A stretch of DNA of 5,443 nucleotides from WVWW01 sp041568335. Lineage in GTDB: Bacteria; Acidobacteriota; Polarisedimenticolia; Polarisedimenticolales; Polarisedimenticolaceae. Positions 1 through 5,443 of the stretch are shown piece after piece. Below the pieces are notes generated by a model that ran no database searches, was not told the origin of the DNA, and worked only from the letters and a program-made list of their open reading frames with translations. A program made the position numbers and the translations under genes. The stretch is taken from NCBI GenBank assembly GCA_041568335.1, contig JBFFZZ010000219.1, forward strand, positions 1-5,443. The letters are read 5' to 3'. Every line of letters starts with the position of its first letter. The first letter of the stretch is position 1.

Positions 1-2
1 CG

Positions 3-1400
3 GTCACCGAGTCGCCGAAACGACCGCCGTCCTCGGCCGATACCGCCGACGGTGGGTCGTCCACCAACGTCGTCTTCGCCGAGGCCCAGCTGAGCCGCAA
101 CGAGGTGTGGGTCGGCGAGCCGGTGATGGTCAGCGCATCGGTCTTCTCGACGGTGCGTGTGCACGATCTGGCGCTCGCGGAGATTCCGACGTTCTCGCAG
201 TTTCTCGCGACCACGGTGCCCGTCGACATCAATGCGGAGACGACCCGTACACAGCTCGGCGGACGGCTGTACGCCGTGTACCCGGTGCGTCGCGACTTGC
301 TCATCCCACTCGGGCCGGGGACGTACGAGATCGACCCTTACACGATCCAGGTCAAGGTGCAGTCGCGCCGGGACGTCTTCGATCTCTTCGCGCGCGGCAC
401 CAACGTGATGCGCAAGACCGAGCCGTTGACGCTGACCGTCAAGCCGTTGCCGGCGAACGCGCCCGCCGGCTTCGGTGGGGCGGTGGGGACGTTCGAGTTC
501 GAAGCGGTGCTGGACCGTGCGGAGGCGGTGGTGAACGATGCGGTCGCGTTGCGTGTCACCGTCGAGGGCGAGGGCTCCTTGCGGACGATCGATCCACCGC
601 ACTTCGAACCGCCGGCGGGTGTCAAGGTCTATGATCCCGAGAGTAACCTGCAGACCGATGTCCGCAACGGCCGACTGGTGTCGCGAAAGAGCTGGGAATG
701 GGTCCTGGTTCCGCTGGCGCCCGGCGAGATCGCCCTCGATGAGCTCGAGTTCGTCTCCTTCGATCCACGCGCGGGGGACTATCGGATCGACCGCGCCGAG
801 CCGTTGCGGCTCGCGGTCGCCGAGGGGGACGGGTTGCCGGTCGCCTCTTCGGCGGGGGATCGCAGCGTGATCTCGCTGGAGCAGAAGGACATCCAGTTCA
901 TCAAGCCGCTACGCGGCGACGCGCTGACCTACGCGGGACGCCGTATGTACGAGCGCACGTGGTTCTGGTCGCTGGCCTTCCTGCCGCTTTTCTGGGTGCC
1001 GTTCCTCGTCTGGCTCGGGCGTCGCCGCGACCTCCTGCTGCGCGATCGCGGGTTGGCTCGCGGGCGTCGGGCGAAACGACGGGCGCGCAAGGCGCTGCGG
1101 GCGGTCAAGAGAAACATGGCCGACACGGATAGTGCGGCGTTCCACGAGGAGGTCGCTCGATCGCTCGTCGGCTATGTCGGGGATCGGCTCAACCGTTCTC
1201 CCTCCGGGCTGACCTACGAGTTGGCCGACGAGCTGCTCGCCGCCCGCGGGATCGACGAGACGTTGCGCCGGCGGTTTCGCTCGTGTCTCGAGACTTGCGA
1301 CTTCGCCCGCTTCGTCCCGGCCAGCGCAAAAGCGGAGCGGCGCGCCGAGGTGCTTGCCGAGGCCGGCGATCTGATCGACGCGTTGGAGCGGGCATGGTAG
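3..1400 (+). CDS. batD: BatD-like oxygen-tolerance membrane protein (5' end missing)
   Basis: The reading frame is open from the left edge, so the true start lies outside the window. The GTG at 105 is internal, because residues before it (NVVFAEAQLSRNEV, just upstream) already belong to the conserved fold. The visible 465 residues begin with a Ser/Thr/Pro-rich linker (about 1-22). Two beta-rich Ig-like modules follow (about 23-147 and 155-275). Typical BatD features are VGEPV near 37, a G-rich YEIDPYTIQVKV stretch, the PLP...GAVGTF junction (about 148-164) and a late SFDPRAGDYRI strand. One membrane helix spans about 320-339 and is followed by an Arg/Lys-rich stop-transfer segment. A cytoplasmic helical tail of about 100 residues ends the protein. 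By family knowledge, BatD sits in the inner membrane with its bulk in the periplasm and belongs to the MoxR-DUF58-BatA/B/C/D/E system, whose molecular role is unsettled (aerotolerance, envelope stress). The next gene, batE-like, overlaps its stop, which supports the assignment. Confidence 0.87.
   Translation, partial: VTESPKRPPSSADTADGGSSTNVVFAEAQLSRNEVWVGEPVMVSASVFSTVRVHDLALAEIPTFSQFLATTVPVDINAETTRTQLGGRLYAVYPVRRDLLIPLGPGTYEIDPYTIQVKVQSRRDVFDLFARGTNVMRKTEPLTLTVKPLPANAPAGFGGAVGTFEFEAVLDRAEAVVNDAVALRVTVEGEGSLRTIDPPHFEPPAGVKVYDPESNLQTDVRNGRLVSRKSWEWVLVPLAPGEIALDELEFVSFDPRAGDYRIDRAEPLRLAVAEGDGLPVASSAGDRSVISLEQKDIQFIKPLRGDALTYAGRRMYERTWFWSLAFLPLFWVPFLVWLGRRRDLLLRDRGLARGRRAKRRARKALRAVKRNMADTDSAAFHEEVARSLVGYVGDRLNRSPSGLTYELADELLAARGIDETLRRRFRSCLETCDFARFVPASAKAERRAEVLAEAGDLIDALERAW
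1385..1388 (+). promoter_or_regulatory. Ribosome binding site of the batE-like gene
   Basis: GGAG lies 5 nt before the ATG at 1394, inside the last codons of the batD-like gene. It decides the start: the frame is open further upstream (to about 1283), but the ATG at 1394 is the one with a Shine-Dalgarno sequence and is followed directly by a signal peptide. Confidence 0.6.
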
Positions 1401-2158
1401 GGCGTCGTCATGGGTTTTGGCTCGCGGTCACGGTGCTCCTGTTCGCGCTCTCGGCGACCGCGCAAACCGCCGAGGAAGCCTTCGAGCGCGGCAACGAGGC
1501 CTATGCCGCCGGAGATTGGGCCGCGGCGGCGGCCGAATACCGGACCGTACTCGATTACCGCGTCGCCGACGCACGCGTCTACTACAACTTGGCCAACGCG
1601 GAGTTCCGGATGGGCCGGCTGGGACCGGCGATCCTATATTACGAACGGGCCCGGCGGCTCGACCCCGCGGATCCCGAGATCCAAGCCAACCTGCGTTTCG
1701 TTCAGACCTTCCGTTTCGATCGCGTCGAGGTCGAGGAGACGTTCGTGCTTCTCGAGGCGCTCCATCGCGCCCAGGCGGCGCTCGGGGTCGACGGTCAGGC
1801 CTGGATCCTGGTGATCCTGGTCTGGATCGGGGGTGCGATCCTGGTCCACGGCCTCTCGCGGCCCGGTCGCTTCGGCCCGGTTCACGGCTGGCCGCTGGCG
1901 GCGATCGCGACGCTGTTCGTCTTCGTCGCGCTGTCGTGGTGGAACACGTTCGACCGGCTCGAGCGCCGCGAGCTCGCGGTGGTCATGGCGCCCGCAGCCG
2001 AGATCGTTGCGGGACCGGGGCCGTCGAATCCGTCCCTGCTCACCGTGCACGAAGGTCTGACCGTCGAGGTGCTGGATGATCGCGGGGACTGGATCCAGGT
2101 CAGCCTGCCGAACGGGATCAACGGCTGGATCGCCACGCGGGCGATCGACCGCGTCTAG
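1394..2158 (+). CDS. batE: BatE-like TPR and SH3-domain membrane protein
   Basis: 254 residues. The start at 1394 overlaps the batD-like stop by 7 nt and gives a clean signal peptide: an RR-containing basic end, a hydrophobic core at about 8-20 and a likely cleavage after ATA at 23. Two TPR-like helical pairs follow. The first (about 26-57) contains GNEAYAAGDWAAAAAEYRTV and the second (about 58-92) contains YYNLANAEFRMGRLGPAI and ends in LDPADPE. Two predicted membrane segments lie at about 137-154 and 166-183, forming a hairpin. A C-terminal bacterial SH3-like domain (about 193-254) has the characteristic VHEGLTVEVLDDRGDWIQV and GINGWIATRAI strands. This order (signal, TPR, two membrane helices, SH3) is known for BatE-type proteins at the end of bat operons. 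The TPR part probably faces the periplasm and mediates protein contacts with other Bat proteins. The name rests on architecture and position; 'TPR/SH3 protein' is the safe fallback. Confidence 0.82.
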   Translation: MVGRRHGFWLAVTVLLFALSATAQTAEEAFERGNEAYAAGDWAAAAAEYRTVLDYRVADARVYYNLANAEFRMGRLGPAILYYERARRLDPADPEIQANLRFVQTFRFDRVEVEETFVLLEALHRAQAALGVDGQAWILVILVWIGGAILVHGLSRPGRFGPVHGWPLAAIATLFVFVALSWWNTFDRLERRELAVVMAPAAEIVAGPGPSNPSLLTVHEGLTVEVLDDRGDWIQVSLPNGINGWIATRAIDRV

Positions 2159-2169
2159 CGTCGCGCGCC

Positions 2170-2188
2170 GGCGGGGCCTGACCCCGCC
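2170..2188 (+). terminator. GC-rich hairpin after the bat genes, possible terminator
   Basis: GGCGGGG (2170-2176) and CCCCGCC (2182-2188) form a perfect 7-bp stem around a 5-nt CCTGA loop, 11 nt after the batE-like stop. Its position between two operons fits transcription termination. However, no T-run follows (the next bases are CTGTGCC), so intrinsic termination would be weak. It could instead be a REP-like element or a binding site, since it covers the region where a -35 box for the adjacent -10-like element would lie. Confidence 0.4.
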
Positions 2189-2191
2189 CTG

Positions 2192-2200
2192 TGCCATAAT
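2192..2200 (+). promoter_or_regulatory. Possible extended -10 promoter for the acyl-CoA dehydrogenase operon
   Basis: TGCCATAAT is an extended -10 element: TG, one base, then CATAAT, which matches TATAAT at five of six positions. It is the most AT-rich short stretch of the gap between batE and the dehydrogenase gene. It would start transcription near 2207 and leave a leader of about 73 nt. No good -35 box is visible at 16-18 nt spacing, where the sequence belongs to the GC hairpin. That is tolerable for an extended -10 promoter but leaves the call uncertain. Confidence 0.35.
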
Positions 2201-2268
2201 GTGGCCACGGCCGCGCGCGAGATTTCGGAGCTTCCCGCGGCGTTTTACATACCTCAAACGGACGAATT

Positions 2269-2272
2269 GGAG
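2269..2272 (+). promoter_or_regulatory. Ribosome binding site fixing a GTG start
   Basis: GGAG lies 7 nt before the GTG at 2280. It decides the start of the acyl-CoA dehydrogenase. The frame is open upstream into batE, and the first in-frame ATG after the GTG is at residue 29, which would remove the conserved first helix. Confidence 0.65.
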
Positions 2273-2279
2273 TCACGCC

Positions 2280-3428
2280 GTGGATTTCGGCTTAACGGAA
2301 AACCAACAGCTCTTGCGGGATACGGTGCGCGAGTTCGCCGAGAGCGAGATCCGGCCGCACGTCATGGACTTCGACGAGAGCCAGGAGTTCCCGCGGGAGA
2401 TCATGGCCAAGGCCGCGGAGCTGGGGCTGCTCGGGATCCTCTTTCCCGAGGAGTGGGGCGGCGCGGGACTCGGCTACATGGAATACGCGCTCGCCGTCGA
2501 GGAGCTGTCCCGGGTCGACGGCTCGGTCGGGATCTCCGTCGCCGCGCACAACGGTCTCTGCTCGAATCACATCTACCTGTTCGGCAACGACCGGCAACGG
2601 GAGACGTGGCTCAAGCCGCTGGCTCGCGGGGAGTGGATCGGCGGGTGGAGCCTCACCGAACCGACGGCGGGATCGGATGCGGGCGGCACCCGCTCGACGG
2701 GCGTCGAGGACGGAGATCATTGGGTCCTCAACGGGGCCAAGACGTTCACCACCCACGGCACGGTGGGCGACGCCGTGATCGTGTTCGCCGTGACCGACAA
2801 GGACAAGGGCAAGCACGGGATCTCCGCGTTCGTGATCCGGCAGGGGACTCCCGGCTTCCGCCCCGGCAAGAAGGAAAACAAGATGGGGCTCCGCGCCTCG
2901 GACACGTCCGAGGTCGTGATGGAGAATTGCCGCATCCCCGCCGATCAGCTGATCGGCCAGCGAGGCGAAGGATTCATCGATGCGATGAAGATCCTCGACG
3001 GCGGCCGCATCTCGATCGCGGCGCTGGCGCTCGGGATGGCCCGTGGCGCCTACGAGGCGGCGGCCAAGTACGCCACCGAGCGCGAGCAGTTCGGGAAGCC
3101 GATCGCCGAGTTCCAGGCGATCCGTTTCATGCTTGCGGACATGGCCACGAAGATCGACGCGGCGGCGATGTTGATCTATCGCGCCGCGTGGATGAAGGAC
3201 AACGGCCTGAACGTGACCAAGGAATCCGCGATGGCCAAGCTGTTCGCCTCTGAGATCGGAGTCGAGGTGGCGGACAAGGCGTTGCAGATCTTCGGCGGCT
3301 ATGGCTATGTCAAGGACTTCCCCGCCGAGAAATACTACCGCGACATGAAACTCTGCACGATCGGCGAGGGCACGAGCGAGATTCAGCGCATCGTGATCGC
3401 GCGAGAGATCCTCAACGACCTCGCATGA
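2280..3428 (+). CDS. Acyl-CoA dehydrogenase, short/branched-chain (SCAD) type
   Basis: 382 residues, the usual length for this family. It is a cytoplasmic FAD enzyme that makes the alpha-beta double bond of an acyl-CoA and passes electrons to electron-transferring flavoprotein. The three-domain layout is complete. The N-terminal helical domain (about 2-118) begins FGLTENQQLLRDTVREFA. The middle beta domain (about 120-225) carries WSLTEPTAGSD (123-133), the first family signature. The C-terminal helical domain carries EREQFGKPI (267-275), QIFGGYGYVKDFPAEKYYRD (336-355, second signature) and EGTSEIQR (363-370). Glu363 is the probable catalytic base, as in SCAD/MCAD-type enzymes. The alternative site used by isovaleryl- and long-chain enzymes is Gly here (LDGGRI, near 242). 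The GTG start is supported by GGAG 7 nt upstream. Its stop overlaps the meaB start as ATGA, so the two are probably co-translated. With meaB and the epimerase next to it, a substrate feeding propionyl-CoA (branched-chain or odd-chain acyl-CoA) is likely, but the exact substrate cannot be read from sequence. Confidence 0.93.
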   Translation: MDFGLTENQQLLRDTVREFAESEIRPHVMDFDESQEFPREIMAKAAELGLLGILFPEEWGGAGLGYMEYALAVEELSRVDGSVGISVAAHNGLCSNHIYLFGNDRQRETWLKPLARGEWIGGWSLTEPTAGSDAGGTRSTGVEDGDHWVLNGAKTFTTHGTVGDAVIVFAVTDKDKGKHGISAFVIRQGTPGFRPGKKENKMGLRASDTSEVVMENCRIPADQLIGQRGEGFIDAMKILDGGRISIAALALGMARGAYEAAAKYATEREQFGKPIAEFQAIRFMLADMATKIDAAAMLIYRAAWMKDNGLNVTKESAMAKLFASEIGVEVADKALQIFGGYGYVKDFPAEKYYRDMKLCTIGEGTSEIQRIVIAREILNDLA

Positions 3429-4369
3429 AGACCGCCGGCCTGTCGGGCAGACTCATGGACGGCGACCCGCGCGCGCTGGCGCGTGCGATCAGCCTGGCCG
3501 AGGAGAACGCCCCGCGCGCCATCGAGCTTCTGCGCGAGGTGTTCCCGAGCACCGGGAAAGCCCGCGTGCTCGGCGTGACCGGACCTCCCGGCGCCGGCAA
3601 ATCGAGCCTCGTCGACCAGTTGATCGCGCACTATCGCAAGGCCGGACGCCGCGTCGGCGTGATCGCCGTCGATCCATCCAGCGCCTACTCCGGCGGCGCG
3701 ATCCTGGGGGATCGGGTACGCATGCAGCGGCACGCGGGCGATCCCGACGTGTTCATCCGCTCGATGGCCACGCGCGGGCATCTCGGCGGGCTGGCCCGGG
3801 CCACCAACGACGCGATCGACCTGCTCGACGCGGCGGGTTTCGATCCGGTGCTGGTCGAGACCGTCGGAGTCGGCCAGGACGAGGTCGACGTCGTCAAAAC
3901 CGCGGACGCCGTCGCGGTCGTGCTCGTTCCCGGGATGGGCGACGACATCCAGGCGATCAAGGCCGGGATCCTCGAGATCGCCGACCTGTTCGTGATCAAC
4001 AAGGCCGACCGCGAGGGCACCGACCGGTTGCAGGCCGATCTCGATTACATGCTCGCGTTGGGCTCGTACGAAAACCGTCCGCGCCCGCGCGTGCTGCGCA
4101 CGATCGCGGTCCGGGACGAGGGCGTCGAGCAGCTGCGCGACGAGTTCGACCGCTTCCTCGAGCGCGAACGGGGACAGCGTCTGGAACGGCGCAGGGAACG
4201 CAGCCTCGCACGGCTGCTCTCCGTGCTGGCCGAGCGGTTGATGGCCCGGACGCTGGAACGGGTGCTCGTCGAGGAGCGCATGGAGCAGCTCGTCGACGCG
4301 ATTTCCGAACGCCGCGTCGATCCCTACACCGCCGTGGACGGGATCGTCGAGGAAATGGAGGCGGGATGA
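3425..4369 (+). CDS. meaB: Methylmalonyl-CoA mutase-associated GTPase MeaB (ArgK family)
   Basis: 314 residues, normal for the family. This is a G3E-type P-loop GTPase that protects and reloads B12-dependent methylmalonyl-CoA mutase, gating cofactor delivery; older annotations call it ArgK/LAO transport ATPase. Visible motifs are the Walker A GPPGAGKS (53-60), DPSSAYSGGAILGDRVRM (83-100, the family signature, usually DPSSPFTGG), IRSMATRGHLGGLA (111-124), the switch/Walker B region ETVGVGQDEVDV (145-156) and the guanine-specificity motif NKAD (192-195). The C-terminal helical part contains a charged, Arg-rich stretch and ends with DAISERRVDPYTA, as in dimeric MeaB proteins. The ATG at 3425 overlaps the dehydrogenase stop (ATGA). 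No clear Shine-Dalgarno sequence precedes it, so translation is probably coupled to the upstream gene. Its own stop overlaps the epimerase start in the same way. The partner mutase is not in this window and must be encoded elsewhere. Confidence 0.95.
   Translation: MKTAGLSGRLMDGDPRALARAISLAEENAPRAIELLREVFPSTGKARVLGVTGPPGAGKSSLVDQLIAHYRKAGRRVGVIAVDPSSAYSGGAILGDRVRMQRHAGDPDVFIRSMATRGHLGGLARATNDAIDLLDAAGFDPVLVETVGVGQDEVDVVKTADAVAVVLVPGMGDDIQAIKAGILEIADLFVINKADREGTDRLQADLDYMLALGSYENRPRPRVLRTIAVRDEGVEQLRDEFDRFLERERGQRLERRRERSLARLLSVLAERLMARTLERVLVEERMEQLVDAISERRVDPYTAVDGIVEEMEAG
4357..4361 (+). promoter_or_regulatory. Ribosome binding site of the epimerase gene
   Basis: GGAGG lies 4 nt before the ATG at 4366, inside the end of meaB. 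The spacing is slightly short, but the core is strong. It supports the ATGA-overlap start, which is also the natural N-terminus of the vicinal-oxygen-chelate fold (IRKVDHIGIAV). Confidence 0.55.
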
Positions 4370-5100
4370 TCCGCAAGGTCGATCACATCGGCATCGCCGT
4401 GGACAACCTGGAGAAGCGGCTGCCGTTCTGGGCCGAGGCGCTGGGTCTTCGAGTGGCGGCGATCGAGACGGTGGAGAGCGAACAGGTCAAGGTCGCCTTC
4501 CTTCCCGTCGGCGACGCACGCATCGAGTTGCTCGAGGCGACGACCGGGGAATCGACGATCGCCAAGCACGTCGACAAGCGGGGCTGCGGGATCCATCACC
4601 TCACGCTCGAGGTCACCGATCTCGAGCTCACGCTCGAGGCGTTGCGCGCGGCCGGTGTCGAGATCATCGGCGACGGCGCGCGAGACGGCGCGGGCGGCCA
4701 CCGCGTCGCGTTCGTCCATCCGAAGTCCAGCGGAGGTGTGTTGCTCGAGCTGAGCGAACGTCCCGCAGGCACCCCGAAGGAAGAAGAGATCGTGCCCGGC
4801 GCCGCGATCCTGCTCTACCTGCGTGAGCCGCAGGAGAAGACTTGGGGGGTGTTGCGACGGCTCGACCCCACCGGGATCACCATCGAGGGGCTCGACCTCG
4901 GTTCGTTCGACGACTGGCTGGCACAGCTCGATCGGGATGCGGAGGACGCGATGACCGGGCCCTCGGTCGTCTTCGTGCCGATGGCACGCGTGGAGAGGAT
5001 CCTGCTGGACCGGCCGAGCGGGGCGTTGGAGTCGTTGGCCCAGCGCGCCGAGCGGCGGGCCGGCTGCTCGCTCGCCGAGCTGATGCAGCGCCAACGCTAG
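4366..5100 (+). CDS. mce: Methylmalonyl-CoA epimerase with an extra C-terminal domain
   Basis: 244 residues, against roughly 130-150 for ordinary methylmalonyl-CoA epimerases. Residues 1-133 are a complete epimerase of the vicinal-oxygen-chelate superfamily, which interconverts (S)- and (R)-methylmalonyl-CoA so that the mutase can use the product. Two beta-alpha-beta-beta-beta modules are seen: DHIGIAVDNLEKRLPFW through ARIELLEATTGEST, then GIHHLTLEVTDLE through HPKSSGGVLLELSERP. Likely metal ligands by comparison with the family are His7, Glu54, His78 (or His77) and Glu128. Family-typical signatures are AFLPVGDARIELLE (44-57) and FVHPKSSGGVLLEL (116-129). Residues 139-244 form an additional domain not needed for epimerase activity. 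Its core strands ILLYLREP, WGVLRRLDPTGITIEGLDL and SVVFVPMARVERILLD suggest a small Sm-like beta barrel with a helix inserted at SFDDWLAQL. Codon use is continuous across the join, so this is a true fusion in one frame. It overlaps meaB by ATGA, and its stop overlaps that of the convergent GGDEF gene. Confidence 0.92.
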   Translation: MIRKVDHIGIAVDNLEKRLPFWAEALGLRVAAIETVESEQVKVAFLPVGDARIELLEATTGESTIAKHVDKRGCGIHHLTLEVTDLELTLEALRAAGVEIIGDGARDGAGGHRVAFVHPKSSGGVLLELSERPAGTPKEEEIVPGAAILLYLREPQEKTWGVLRRLDPTGITIEGLDLGSFDDWLAQLDRDAEDAMTGPSVVFVPMARVERILLDRPSGALESLAQRAERRAGCSLAELMQRQR

Positions 5101-5443
5101 GCGGCGTAGGGCACGACGCGATCGCGTCCCGCGCGTTTTGCGCGGTACAGCGCCTCGTCCGCGCGCTGCAACAGCCCCTGCGCCGCGTCCGTGCTGTGCT
5201 CGGGGAACGTCGCCAGACCGACACTCACGGTCGAGCGCAAGAACGTTCCGTCCGAGTCGACCTCGAGGCGCGCCACCGCATCGCGGATACGCTCGGCGAT
5301 CGTGCAGGCGCCGCGCAGCCCGGTTTCCGGAAGCAGCAGAGCGAACTCGTCACCGCCGTACCGACAGGGCATGTCGGCCCCACGCAGCTGGGAACGGATC
5401 GTCGCTGCCGCCGCCCGCAGGTAACGGTCGCCCGCGAGGTGAC
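5097..5443 (-). CDS. GGDEF-domain diguanylate cyclase, C-terminal part (5' end missing)
   Basis: The minus-strand frame is open to the right edge of the window, so the start and any sensor or membrane domain are outside. The visible 114 residues are the last two-thirds of a GGDEF domain, which makes cyclic di-GMP from two GTP. In order: HLAGDRYLR (the GHxxGDxxL element with the guanine-binding Asp), RGAD (5373-5384), RYGGDEFALLLPET (active-site loop, GGDEF at 5343-5357), TVSVGLATFPEHSTDA (the SxGxA strand) and LLQRADEALYRAKRAGRDRV, the canonical final helix, ending a few residues later. RGAD is an intact RxxD inhibitory site exactly five residues before GGDEF, so product inhibition is expected. 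All key catalytic residues are present, so an active cyclase is likely. No functional link to the neighbouring acyl-CoA genes is apparent. Confidence 0.93.
   Translation of the reverse strand, partial: HLAGDRYLRAAAATIRSQLRGADMPCRYGGDEFALLLPETGLRGACTIAERIRDAVARLEVDSDGTFLRSTVSVGLATFPEHSTDAAQGLLQRADEALYRAKRAGRDRVVPYAA

Noticed and set aside
105..107. GTG at 105 as the true start of the batD-like gene
   Set aside because: The frame is open to the window edge, and the upstream residues complete the first strand of the conserved BatD module. No signal peptide follows the GTG.
1042..1049. GCGATCGC octamers (1042-1049, 1901-1908, 5118-5125), the cyanobacterial HIP1 motif
   Set aside because: Three copies inside coding DNA are unremarkable in such GC-rich sequence full of GATC-containing codons, and nothing else points to a cyanobacterium.
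1283..1393. Upstream extension of the batE-like frame inside batD
   Set aside because: It would bury the signal peptide behind an Arg-rich shadow sequence. The ATG at 1394 has GGAG at proper spacing and directly begins a signal peptide.
1634..2257. Minus-strand open frame (207 codons) opposite the batE-like gene
   Set aside because: The translation is Arg/Asp/Pro-rich with no domain, and it lies antisense to a well-supported gene; it is a GC-bias artefact.
2076..2279. Upstream extension of the acyl-CoA dehydrogenase frame into batE
   Set aside because: The extra residues are Arg-rich and unlike any family member. They overlap the end of batE, and the GTG at 2280 has a Shine-Dalgarno sequence and gives the normal family N-terminus.
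4324..5094. Long minus-strand open frame (256 codons) opposite the epimerase gene
   Set aside because: It is a shadow of the high-GC coding strand. The translation is Arg/His/Asp-rich low-complexity with no recognisable motif, while the plus strand encodes a clear epimerase.

Overview
The window is a 5.4 kb piece of a high-GC bacterial chromosome. It is densely packed, with strong G/C third-position bias in every gene. The gene content (Bat proteins, an acyl-CoA dehydrogenase/MeaB/methylmalonyl-CoA epimerase cluster and a GGDEF protein) fits an environmental Gram-negative bacterium. Acidobacteriota, Myxococcota/'deltaproteobacteria' or a related candidate phylum are possible, but nothing here fixes the phylum. 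No mobile element, CRISPR array, tRNA or rRNA was seen.

Region 1 (1-2158, + strand) is the tail of a Bat ('Bacteroides aerotolerance') operon. It holds a BatD-like protein cut off at the left edge and, overlapping it by 7 nt, a BatE-like protein with a signal peptide, TPR repeats, two membrane segments and an SH3-like domain. Both are envelope proteins of the MoxR/BatA-E type. The rest of that operon should lie to the left.

Region 2 (2159-2279) is the only real intergenic gap. It contains a perfect 7-bp GC hairpin, an extended -10-like element and the Shine-Dalgarno sequence that fixes a GTG start.

Region 3 (2280-5100, + strand) is a three-gene metabolic operon joined by two ATGA stop/start overlaps. 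It encodes an SCAD-type acyl-CoA dehydrogenase, the MeaB/ArgK GTPase that chaperones methylmalonyl-CoA mutase, and methylmalonyl-CoA epimerase. Together they suggest oxidation of short or branched acyl-CoAs to propionyl-CoA, followed by passage through methylmalonyl-CoA to succinyl-CoA. The mutase and propionyl-CoA carboxylase are not in the window. The epimerase carries an extra C-terminal domain of about 105 residues that looks like a small Sm-like beta barrel. This is the most unusual item in the window.

Region 4 (5097-5443, - strand) is the C-terminal part of a GGDEF diguanylate cyclase, convergent with the epimerase gene. The two genes share a CTAG palindrome as overlapping stop codons.
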